DNA of 64,000 nt from Suillus spraguei (lineage: Eukaryota > Basidiomycota > Agaricomycetes > Boletales > Suillaceae), in NCBI GenBank assembly GCA_016800925.1, contig JABCPU010000010.1, positions 372,001 to 436,000 of the forward strand. Direction: 5' to 3'. This document shows, piece by piece, positions 22,054 to 32,306 of the stretch. A program made the translations under genes and the position numbers. The notes beneath the pieces were generated by a model. That model had not been told where the DNA came from. It saw nothing but the letters and a program-made list of their open reading frames with translations, and did not search any database. Numbering within the stretch: the first letter of the stretch is position 1; every line of letters starts with the position of its first letter.

Positions 22054-24149
22054 ATGCATCCTTGTTCACAAACTATAATGCAACATATCGACAACACGTC
22101 ATTTTGGGGATCGCACTCCACTTTCCTGTCCCTCTATCATTTCCTTTGGCAGAAACAGGACCAGTCTGTCATGAGGAAAGGGGTGAAATGTTATGCCTTA
22201 GATTCAGAGGGATTCGACTGGTCAGTCTATCCTTTTTTGGTCTTGGGCTGATACTGAGGTTAATACAGGATGCACCTACTCACCTTCGACGCCATTAATC
22301 TATCTGGATGCCGTGGTGCTAAGTTACCAAACGGAGCAACTTCTATGGTCATCCGTTCAGAATATGAATCAATCTTTGAACACATCTCCACAATCGGGCG
22401 CAATTTTATAGTGCATGGATCGACAGGTATCGGTAAGTCGAGTTCCTTCCAGATGTGCTGCTGCTCAATGCAACTAACTATCCTTAGGAAAGACGTATTT
22501 CTTAGCATATCTCCTCGTCAAGCGACTTCTCGCTCGTCAACCTGTGACGTATCAAATTGACCAACTACATTCATCCGTCATGTGCTTCACTGCGGACGGG
22601 TTCTTTACCCTCCCGCAAGAGGGCAGCGAGTATCACCCTCTGTTCCAACGCAAAGATGTGTGGCACCTTGTCGACAGCACGCATGAAGACCCCGCTACAC
22701 ACCCGAACACCGCACATACTCAGGCATTGATGTGGGGCACGTGCGGCAAGGCCATTTTCACCACATTTTGGCCGGACAGTTTGGGATTCAAAATCGACTG
22801 GTCACCTGGGTATGAAGTTTCTCTTCAGCGGTGGATGAAACCATGTACTTGGGATGAGATAGTTGCTATGAGGTAAAATGTCATGTTAAAGTTCTTCATG
22901 ATGACTGACCATTTTCCCAAGTGCTCTCACTGCAAACAAACACGAAAAGCACGATGCAGAGACTCTGCGATGGTCTTACACACATTTCGGGTCCAACGCG
23001 CGCACCTGTCTGCAAGTGTCTCGCCATCCCAGCAACGCTGATTATTATCTCAACGAGTTGGAGCGCGCTCGCGATAATTTTTGGTTCCAGCACCCTGTGT
23101 TGCGCGAACATGAAGCCCTATACAGTCGTAACCTTTTCGCCGTACAACCCGGAGATAACCGCACGGAGCCACTGCCCTACCCAGTCTCACAGGTTGCCAG
23201 TAGGCTCCTCGCAGACGGAATCGCCTCCTTAGACCCCTCCACTGCCAAAGATGCTGTCCGCAACCTGCTTAGCTCAAAGGACACTGAGGAGTCGGGAAAG
23301 ATATTATATCGCCAGGCTGTGATAGCGCTTATATCCAGGTTCGGGGGGACCTTCGAGCTCGGGTGTCCCGACTCACAGGGGCGTTGCGGCTCAGCACACA
23401 AAGACCTGAACTTATGTGCCAAGCTTTACCTCGAGGGCAAGGAAGAGCGGACTATACTTCCCTCAAGTTATACATACTCCACTCAAGGCGAGCTTGCGGC
23501 GCTAGTCGAGAATTATCCGCACATTCTTCACTCCCCAAAACATGCACTCGTGCACCCAGGAATTGACGCGATTATGTTCGACGATAATACCTCCACAGTC
23601 TGGCTTATGCAGGTAACGTATGGACACCCGCGCCCGATATCTCCCCAGGGTCTTCTCTTCTTGCTCAGTACTGCAAGAGGCACCGCCTACGAGCCGTCCC
23701 CCATCCATCCCTGGAATCTCGTATTTGTATCACGCAAGCAAGCCAACATGGACTCCTTCCAGCTAAGTGGCTCGAAAAAGACGCAGTTCTTTTACTCTGT
23801 ATTCTGGGACCCACGCATCAAACCATACGTCATGCAACTTCGTGACACGGACAGTTCTTCAAGTGACCCGTACGAGCAGTGGGGCTTCCCTCACAAAACA
23901 CTACGGAAACACTCGCTCAGTCTCTCACGGCGCCTCGCAAATCGACTGCTGCACCTGCTGCGCAGGCCTCGGCGTGAAACTAGATTGGACAGTGCGGATC
24001 AGGTGACTGCGATGCTCTGGAGTACGACCATACAAACGTCAGGGGTGCCGGGAGCTCAGTTGCTTGGGGAAATGACGAGCGAACAGCCTGTTGGCCCCAA
24101 TGGATTTCATACACGAATTCCTATATGTAACGCAGAGGAAGAAGAGTAA
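22054..24149 (+). CDS. CRN/RHS-like P-loop NTPase fused to a PD-(D/E)xK-like nuclease domain
   Basis: Four exons were read: first exon ending at 22220, then 22269-22432, 22488-22872 and 22922-24149. The NTPase module has Walker A HGSTGIGKTYFLAYLL, completed across an intron. The block WHLVDSTHEDPATHPN and the later W-P-W region (WSPGYEVSLQRWMKPCTWDE) are typical of the NTPase in fungal Crinkler/RHS-type proteins. The C-terminal module has HPGIDAIMFDD followed by TVWLMQVTYGHPRP. This fits the D...(Q/E)xT/K core of restriction-endonuclease-fold domains in the same family. Such proteins are expanded in basidiomycetes and proposed to act in conflict or as effectors; the function here is unknown. 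The N-terminus is uncertain: ATG 22054 (frame-compatible) or 22270. No clear ubiquitin-like header was seen. It lies beside a gene-free stretch, as expected of an accessory gene. Confidence 0.75.
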
Positions 24150-26046
24150 TGATTACATCTTCTGGAAATATCGTGACAATGTACACAGTCAATACACTTG
24201 ATAATCCAACATTTATGCTCGCACACAAACTGCACTGTACGACAACAGTCCTCTAGCTTCAAATTAATCGGCTGTTAGTCAGTACTCAGTACTTGATAAT
24301 TTTGTGGCGCGTATGAATCGGACGTGTACAGACGTGTACATGTGTGATATATTACTTTGCGGAGCAAAATCACTCGTTTAGTGCCGCCATGCCGAATACA
24401 TAATGTAATTGTTTTGCATACTGACGGTTCGGGTCGTGACTAGTGACTTTTGTTCAACTGCCTCCCACTATGGTTTGCGCAACCCGGTAGTACTCCTGAA
24501 TTTGACGAAGGCTTGGAGAGTCGTCTGCGACAGTGCCTCTTTCTGTCGAGAGAGAATTCTTTTTGTAGCTCTTTCGCAACGTGAGGATGTTGATGAAGAA
24601 TGGGACTGTGGTGCCGCTCGTAGATTCGGACGATCGTAAGTCGTCTTATTACTCACAGCATTGAGTTCTAATTGTGCGTGCAAGTGTATGCACTGTCCGA
24701 CACTTCCCTGTATGTATTCATGACGGTTGCAATTTCTTGTCCTTCACAAAAAATCCGACCCTCCATCATCTGACCATGACTTCGTCCACTGAATAGCTTG
24801 AATCCTTGGCGCCCAGCACGTCCTCGTCTCCATCTTCCTATGACAGATATGAAGTCGATGCTCGTATTTCGCCTGACTGGGCGAAAAACTGCTGCTACAT
24901 TGCACGGCAGGGGCCACCGTATGGACACTGTCCGTGATGTAAAGGATCATTATGAGTATCACTGTGGCAACACAGAGAAGCGAGGTCACTCCGCCCTTGC
25001 GAGGAGCGAAGACGCTCTGTGCAAAGACATGGTCTGGTAATTCCTATAAGCTTTTAGGTGCCATGCGTAATGTCACTGACCAACCCAGTAAGAAGGCTTG
25101 TTCAGAGCTACCTACTGTCTTGATGGGACGAAGGTGATTGTCATGGCGGTCCATCGAGATAGCATGAAGTTTGATATCGTCGGGTATCTGTCTGCGCCAA
25201 CTCAACAACGAACTTATCATTGTATAAGGGAACTTCCATAATTAATTAAACAGGTAGTCCAGCTCTATATACCATCGAAAAAAATTATTGACCTCACTGA
25301 TGTGTCCGAGGATCATCTATATTTATCGTCATGGAAGAATTGGCATGGTCGGCGAATACGTTCTCGGAGGCTCTGGTTGGTATCGGCTGCCTCATGGAAT
25401 CTTTCCGCAATCGTATAGAGGTACGGCGTGGATTTATCGAGTTTGTATACCATACTAAATTGTTCTCCAGCATGTTGCAAACATGCATCGTTATTGCTCT
25501 TGCACACCAGTGTAACTTCCTCACAGATTATAATAGGCGTTGTGCTTGCATAAATCACGAGCTCGGTATCTTGTCCGTAGGTATCATACTCTCGAGGGTC
25601 GGAGATCCCACCAGAAGCTGAACGTGGTCGGCCAAGTATGATCGACGTATGGACGCTGGGGGTTCTAATTTTCAGAGCATGCGAGGTTCGTACTATAGCG
25701 CCCCTCCTTCCCGCAGAGCTATGACTGATACTTGACTCAAATAGCTCGCCGAATTTCACGTTCCCGAACTTATGCGTCTAGCCAAGTGAATGCTTCATAA
25801 AAACGCTGACAAACGGTTACTGGCAACTTCAGTATGTACTCATGAAGGAAGAATACAAGCGACGATCAGAAAACACCAGTACATGGCCGTGACATCTCTG
25901 CCTAGCATACTATTCTCTAGTCATGTATTTTGAAACTCAACGTCAGATTTGGCATTGGGTATCCATCGACGTCGGGCAGAGGTGATCATTACATATATAT
26001 AGTGCTGTCTGCATATATGGACTTCAAAATCCATTTGAGACTACGC
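24150..26046. other. 1.9-kb stretch without a convincing gene
   Basis: Only short open frames are present. The longest is on the minus strand at 25313-25759 (about 148 codons); it shows no family motif and no convincing exon partners. A plus-strand frame at 24409-24639 ends at a good GTAAGT donor but leads nowhere recognisable. The stretch may hold decayed copies of accessory genes or the 3' region of the CRN/RHS-like gene. Confidence 0.4.
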
Positions 26047-27305
26047 TTATGATACTGGATTGTCATCTCCGCTAGCCACCACTGGCTCCTCCAATTTTTG
26101 CCTTTTTCTTGCTAGGTAACGTGCACGGATATTCTGCACATCCTCCTGTGTGTTCCGCTTTAATATTGTTCGCTGTCTTGCCTCCTCCTCATGTGCCTCT
26201 TTCTGTTTTGATACCCGTTCTCGCTCCTCTTCTAGCTGTTGCCTAATTTCCCGTGCGCGGCGTTCATTGATTTCCCTCCGGCTTGCTGCTGTTCCTACTG
26301 CTTGGTGAACTTGGACTTCACTCGTACTGGCAGTTTGTTTCGTGATCTGGAGCCCAAGTCTTCGGGTGTTGGGAGCAGACAAGTTTAAGCCAGCCGAGAG
26401 TAATTCTCGTTTGTCAATGATTTGATTGTCATCGTTGAGCTCAACATCTTTGCCTTGTTCTTTAGCTAATTGCGCAAGCTCTAGGTCTGATTTTGGTGTC
26501 AGTTCCGGAGGCTTGGTGATAGTGAGATTGGGAGCAGGTCCTCGTGGACCAATGACACGTTTAGTCCCTGTTGCTGCCACTGTCTCTTCGTGTTGTTGCT
26601 CTGAGTCTTCCAAGAGTTTACGGTAGAAATGGGCCATGCCAGTCGGTGCTCCCTTCTGTTTCCTTTTCTCAGCCTCTAAAGCAGAAATAAGCAGTAAATT
26701 ATAATCATTATGATTCAACATACCCTCTCTCTGTCGTTCTTCCTCCTCTGCTCTCCGGACCTCAGCCATTTGATCCTTGTATGCCTGAGTGACGAAGGCT
26801 TCCTTGTCGGCGAATTCGTCTCCTTCGGCTTCCCGTTCTCGTTGCATCATCTTCTCCTCTGCACGCAAATGATCCAGACGTCGTGTGGCAGCCGACGTTA
26901 GAAGTCCTTCTATATATTTGGGCTATACAATATGCATCATTGGCAAAGTGGTTCCAGCGGCACGGATAATTAGAGGCACACCTTTCGTCGTTTAGAATCA
27001 ACTTCTTTTGCCTCTTTCTGCTTGAGCTTGACCTCTTGAATCCTATCCCAAACTTCATCATACTGATACACCGTAGCATCGACCTTCATCTCTTGCTCCA
27101 TGCGTTTCCTCGCGGCCTTCGAAGATTCGATATTTTGAGCTAATAGCTTTTTGTTCGCTGTTGCGCTCTTATTATCGGACAGCGTGGGAGCAGCATCGAT
27201 AGGATCATCATCATCACCGAGAGATGCAAACGCTGCTGATTTCTTGAGAGGTGGTGCTGCACCGACTGGCTTTGCAGTCTTGGGGAGGGAAAAGGAGAGC
27301 TTCAT
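26047..27305 (-). CDS. NSRP1: Nuclear speckle splicing regulatory protein 1 homologue (DUF2040)
   Basis: A highly charged coiled-coil protein. It starts at 27305 with MKLSFSLPKTAKPVG, then AAFASLGDDDDP and KMEQE/DATVYQYDEVWD. After an intron come PKYIEGLLTSAATRRLDHLR and AEEKMMQREREAEGDEFADK, the signature of the NSRP1/CCDC55 family. In animals these proteins sit in nuclear speckles and influence alternative splicing. GMAHFYRKLLEDSEQQHEET follows, and an Arg/Glu-rich coil fills the C-terminus, ending KRQKLEEPVV. The block between EERQRE and EAEKRKQ is almost certainly a 48-nt intron (26676-26723, GTATGT...TTTAG) that happens to stay open if retained. It is divergent from MTR3, with 79 bp between start codons. 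Family assignment is firm. Confidence 0.87.
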
Positions 27306-27384
27306 GAAATGGTCGGTTATGTAAGCCTGTTCAACGGAACTGAAGTTTGATAAATTGTTCCTTTAACTTGAATGCAACGTTATT

Positions 27385-28416
27385 ATGGCTCAAAGTGCGA
27401 ACGACCGCCGGCGGATAAATGGACCAGAAGAAAGCTTTCCGCCCGTATTCGATGATGATGACGAGGATACCGTGTTGAAAACGCAGCGCAGTCGGGCACC
27501 TGGTGATATCAGGCCGATATGTCGGTGCCTTCTCTGCGCTTTTGTCAAATAGTGCTGAATTTTTGACAGTCCTCCAGCCAGGTCTCATAAGCCAGGCCAA
27601 TGGATCTGCATATATCGAGACGGAAAAAACTAAAATTGCATGCGCTGTGTACGTTCGAGGTCACTTTAGCCTTCATCAGGCCTACCTTTTCTGAGCACCA
27701 TTATAGGTATGGACCACGGCAGTCTAAAACTACTACCTACAGCGAAAAGGGTCGGCTGAACGTTGAAGTTAAGTTTACTCCATTCTCGTGTACGCGTCGA
27801 AGGGCACCGATGCGCGTAAGTTACATCTACGCCATGTATTTAACGTACTGAATGTCATAGACCCCTCAAGGACGCCGAGGATAGATCTATTGGCATATCA
27901 ATCCATCAAGCAATTGTATCATCGATACGACTGGAGTTATTCCCGAAGTCGACCATCGATGTTTTCATCACAATCATCGAGAACGATGGAATTGAAGGTT
28001 GTATCGCATCTGGATCATTGGCTGCAAGCACTGCACTTGCTGATGCCGGAATTGAAATGCTGGGGCTCGTTGCGTCATGCTCCGCTGTACGTGAACTATT
28101 TTCCGTGTATAATCGAGCTTATATATGTTTTTCAGGCTATTTTCGGAGATGACATACAACTGGATCCAAGCGAAACTGAAGCGCGGGCATCCGACGGTAC
28201 TGTGATACTTGCTTGTATGCCGGCTTTGGATAGTATCACAAGCATCTGGCAGTCGGGGCAGATGTCCGCTAACTTGTCCTTAAAGGTAATAATCTCCGAC
28301 TGACCACTGTAAACGCTAACGAGGTATCACAGTGCATGGAACAATGTCATGAGCGGTGTATTGATATTCATTCGATAGTCGCGCAGTCTCTACTTGAACA
28401 CAGGAAAATCGATTGA
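27385..28416 (+). CDS. MTR3: RNA exosome core subunit MTR3 (EXOSC6-like)
   Basis: One of six RNase PH-like subunits forming the catalytically inactive ring of the RNA exosome, which feeds RNA to Rrp44/Rrp6 for 3'-5' processing and decay. Exons: 27385-27520, 27570-27648, 27707-27815, 27871-28086, 28136-28285 and 28333-28416. The splices yield DIRPIFLQPGLISQANGSAY, KIACAVYGPRQSK, RRRAPMRDAEDRSIGISIHQ, LELFPKSTIDVFI, then FGDDIQLDPSETEARASDGT and a C-terminal helix. This order is the RNase PH fold as seen in Mtr3. The N-terminal ~45 residues include an acidic run (FDDDDEDT). The length of about 258 residues is normal. It shares a short bidirectional promoter with NSRP1. Confidence 0.9.
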
Positions 28417-28825
28417 ACTTGGTTTCGGTTTCCCAGGTGCACTGTCATGTTTCACACATCAGCGCTCAGCGTTCGCCGTTAGGAACGTGTGTCCCATGTA
28501 CATAGTAGTTAACCGACGACACATGAGTGTGAACCAATACATCCACCTGGTAATTTTTTTCTACATGAGTTTCTTGACGCGCAATCGTTTCCGGCAGAAT
28601 CGGCACTGTTAAAGTTGTTACTTGTGAGGAGGGCCTCGTTTAGATTACATATGAGATCTTTGGCTCTATCATGCACTGCCTACACGAGTCAACGTCGTAG
28701 AATCGTTCATGTCACGAGCTTGTGGTCCTTTCTCAACCGCGACGAACACATCTGAAAGTTTTACAGCCTATTTTAGACTTTAACGTTTTCCTGTTCACAC
28801 TCACTAACAACCAAACCTTCGTTTA
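28417..28825. other. MTR3 3' flank and permease promoter
   Basis: About 400 bp between two plus-strand genes. No coding block or RNA gene was seen. The last ~150 bases before 28826 are CT- and A-rich, as expected of a fungal promoter and 5' leader. Confidence 0.4.
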
Positions 28826-31291
28826 ATGCCAGAGTTGTTCTACGCCAACGATGTTTCCCCGCCCGCCTCTCTCAAATCATCGGGGGAACACCACCCTCTC
28901 ACCCTTGCTTCAGCACGCGATTCTAATGACTCGTCAGACTCACTACGGAACCTGGAGCTTTCGGAGGGACCTATGTCAGAGAGAGGGAGGTCAAGGTCCT
29001 ACTCAATGACGGGCTTTGACTTCCAGCGCGACCTATTACCCTTAAGCTCGAGTTTGAGTGAACCAGATACTACCTCTTTTGGAGAAAGTGGGGAGAAGAA
29101 TATCACTTTGCTACATGGTAAGTCATCCACTGGCAGTCTGATGTAACACGAGGTTCACAGTGCACAAGGTATTGGACTCATCGTCGGCCTTCAAGTCAGT
29201 TCATCTATCTAACTCCATGCACTCATGCCTGATATATTTTCTGGAAGATTGGATCGGGAATATTGTGAGTAGACCAACCAGACAAGTTCAAACCCCAATT
29301 TGCAACTCTTGGTTAGCTCTTCACCAGGAGTTGTAGTGGCGAATACCCAGAGCGTGGGGGCTAGCTTGGTTGTGTGGCTTGTCTCTGGATTGCTTGGTTG
29401 GACGGGAGCCAGCAGCTTTGCAGAATTAGGGTTCGTCTACCCTGCGTATCATGGCGATCGATAAACACCTTGGTTTACAGCTCCAGCATACCACTGAATG
29501 GCGGACCCCAGGCCTATCTCGCGTATGCGTATGGACCACTTGTATCCTACCTGTTTGCTTGGACATCAATTTCAGCACTACAACCTGGTTTGTCTTCTAC
29601 CTGACTTCCGGTGAGATTTGCGGATATACATCCAGTTGCATTACAGGTGGAAATGCGGTTATTAGCCTTATCTTTGCTGAATATCTGAACCGGCTCGCAT
29701 GGCACGCTACTCAGGACGAGGTAGCACCAGATGATATTCCCCAATGGGCCAACAAACTCACTGCGGTAGCAGCGGTGCTCAGTGTTACTATTATCTGTGC
29801 AGCTACGCGGAATTTGGGCACTAGGGTTTCTGCGGTGTTCACAACGGTAAAGGTGCGTTCGTCACTAGCTGATATCGTTTCTACCTAATGGCCTGACTTC
29901 AGATCGCCGCCCTCGTGAGTTTATGATACGAGTACCGAGCTGAGACTCATTTCTTGCTAGATATTTGTGATTGTACTAGGGATGATACAACTTATTCGGG
30001 GGAAAGCATCGGAATCATTCTCTCAACCACTATTCGAGGACTCGAGCCATAGTCCGTCAGCATACTCATTAGCTCTTTATTCTGGGCTATGGGCATTCAG
30101 TGGATGGGATCAGGCCAACTATGTCGGAGGTGAGATGAAAAACCCAGGTAGAGATATCCCAAGAGCCATACATTCAAGTATGACGGTTGTGATGGTAAGC
30201 AACAGAAGTACCATCTGATATGTATAGACGTTGAACCATTTCAGGCACTTTTCTTATTAGCAAATGTGTCGTATTTCGTGGTGCTAGACAAAGCCACTGT
30301 TGGTATGAGCAACACGGTTGCTTTGGACTTTGGTCGAGTGCTCTTTGGACCAGTAGGTGGTGTGGTTTTTGCTGTGATGGTTGCCATATCTTGCTTCGGA
30401 GCGTTGAATGGTAGTTATTTCCTGCAGTTTCCAGGTACTGGTACTCATCTCCTTCAGGGAGTACTTTCACTTCTGCGCGGCTCATCTGCGTTGCCGGACA
30501 AGAGGGATACCTTCCTGCAATGTTTGGTCGCCTGAACAAGTCAAGGCAAACACCGGTTAATGCGATACTCCTCCAAGCAATCATCACTATTGTGTTCATC
30601 GTCGTCGGAGGTAGTTTTCAGTCGTTGATCAACTTTTCCGTTGTGGCGTCCTGGTCATTTTTCTTCCTTACTGTATGGGTTGGGTGCTTTAAAGGTGTCG
30701 TCATGATCTGATTTACTTTTTCAAGGTTCTGGGTCTTGTTATACTTCGTGTGAAGGAACCACTGCTAGAAAGGTAAGTCATCGGAACCCACTGCTATAAA
30801 GTTCAAATTAACCATGAGATCAGACCTTATAAAACATGGATCGTGACCCCGCTGGTATTTTGCGCCGTAAGGTTTATATTTACATCCAGTCAGACTCATT
30901 GACTGTGACACACAATAACAGGTTGCGTTATTTTTGTTATGCATGCCGATTATCGCAGCACCGCTAGAAGCTATGGCAGTTCTCGGTGATTAATAAGTCC
31001 TGTTATGCCCACTGTGGAACTTATGATTTCGTTATCCGCAGGCTTCGTGTTGGCAGGAATACCGGTGTATTATTTGACTAATCCGAATCGTAATCAAACC
31101 GGTTTGCCTGCCTTTCTTGGTGAGTAAGGAATCTTACGCCGACATCAAATAATGATGAAGTTCTTCAAACAGGGTTTTTCAATACTTATATTGCTAGAAT
31201 TAGAGGTCAGCCGTCCGCAGGCACGGGTTGGGTGGCTGTGGCTACGGAGGGTGATGAGGTGGAGATGCGGACTTCACGATATGATCAATGA
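28826..31291 (+). CDS. APC/LAT-family amino-acid permease
   Basis: A plasma-membrane amino-acid transporter of the L-type (LAT) branch of the APC superfamily, the group that includes fungal methionine permeases such as MUP1/MUP3. The start at 28826 gives a ~90-residue Ser-rich cytosolic N-terminus. Then TM1 has the unwound-helix motif GLIVGLQIGSGIF, followed by SSPGVVVANTQSVGASLVVW and LVSGLLGWTGASSFAELG. Next come IPLNGGPQAYLAYAYGP, the WAFSGWDQANYVGGEMKNPG substrate-side block, and DIPRAIHSSM. Further helices include ALFLLANVSYFVVL, FGPVGGVVFAVMVAISCFGA and INFSVVASWSFFFLTVW. Twelve helices are expected. It ends GDEVEMRTSRYDQ. It has about a dozen introns, several very close together, so some boundaries are approximate. 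Substrate is not determined. Confidence 0.85.
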
Positions 31292-31491
31292 TAACAAGGA
31301 CTAGTGACGCACGATATAATGACAAATACCTGTTTCAGTACATGTGAGAGTTCGGCAAGCACCGTAGTTAGCGGGTGGTGTGAGAGCGATTGCGCGATTG
31401 GGTCCGTCATATATAAACTAAGAGCTATAGTATCTTGACATTATCAATTATCGACGAGCTTCCATCTCTATTTAAATTTATAACATCAAGT

Positions 31492-31905
31492 ATGGCAAAC
31501 GAAGTCGCCGAACACAATTATCAGCTCAATGTTAAGGTCTGTTGTGGATTGATCTGTCAGTCGGTTTGATACGAACCGCCGATTGTATAGATGACATGCG
31601 GAGGTTGTTCTGGAGCTGTTACTCGTGTACTGACCAAGGCACAGCAGGAAGGTGCGATAGTTGGATGACTTGGATCAGTGCAATGGCTGACACGTCGATA
31701 GGATCAGTATCCAGTTTTGATGTCAGTCTGGATACGCAGCTCGTGAACGTTAAAGGTCTTATCGAACAAGAGGCGCTGGTAGAGAAGATCCGGAAGACGG
31801 GGAAGCAGGTAAGGCTTGGATCATAGTTTTCTGGATATCAGATAACTTATCAAGTAGTAGATTATCTCCGTCAAGAACCTGGATGAGGCCGAACCAGCGG
31901 TTTAG
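31492..31905 (+). CDS. ATX1: Cytosolic copper metallochaperone ATX1
   Basis: A small HMA-domain protein that carries Cu(I) to the Ccc2/ATP7-type ATPase of the secretory pathway, and so feeds multicopper oxidases. Exons: 31492-31536, 31591-31651, 31702-31808 and 31861-31905. They encode MANEVAEHNYQLNVK, then MTCGGCSGAVTRVLTKAQQE with the CxxC copper site, then SSFDVSLDTQLVNVKGLIEQ, EALVEKIRKTGKQ and a short tail IISVKNLDEAEPAV. The length of about 85 residues is normal. The third exon has two possible acceptors six bases apart (after 31701 or 31707), which change two residues before VSSFDV. The gene sits 0.4 kb upstream of a ferric reductase, a natural metal-uptake partner, though common regulation is only inferred. 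Confidence 0.9.
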
Positions 31906-32306
31906 ATATGGATATGATGCCCGTCGGATAATTACTTATTCTTGTTCCCTAGCTACGAATGTTAGTATATATACCTGCCAGGCGCTAGTCTATTTAAATC
32001 CGAATACAAATTTAGATCCGTATATGCGTCACGGCCCCGAGGTCGTGCACACGCGGGTGGCCGAAACTGTGTCTAGTTTGAACCGACTCCATCAACAAGT
32101 CTATGAAAGACAAGCATTGGGCTTCTGACCGGGCAGTACTAGGTCTTAATCTCACTACTGCCATGATTCACACTCCTTTTTTCCTGTAAATTCTCAGTCT
32201 GAACCAGTTCTGAGCTGATTCAATCCAGCCATCCGAATCTTCCCTCCTTTGACTCTCCCTTCACGACTAGTCTTACCTACATTCGAGGCAGTCTCGGGCA
32301 AACTTC
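31906..32306. other. Spacer between ATX1 and the ferric reductase
   Basis: About 400 bp holding the ATX1 3' flank and the reductase promoter. An open frame of about 80 codons (31883-32128) overlaps the last ATX1 exon in another frame and shows no known motif. The part nearest 32307 is CT-rich. Confidence 0.4.

Noticed and set aside
25313..25759. 148-codon minus-strand ORF
   Set aside because: No motif, no neighbouring exons, ordinary length for chance in this stretch; kept only as a remark in the region note.
31883..32128. Small ORF downstream of ATX1
   Set aside because: Overlaps the last ATX1 exon in a different frame, has no recognisable domain and no splice partners.
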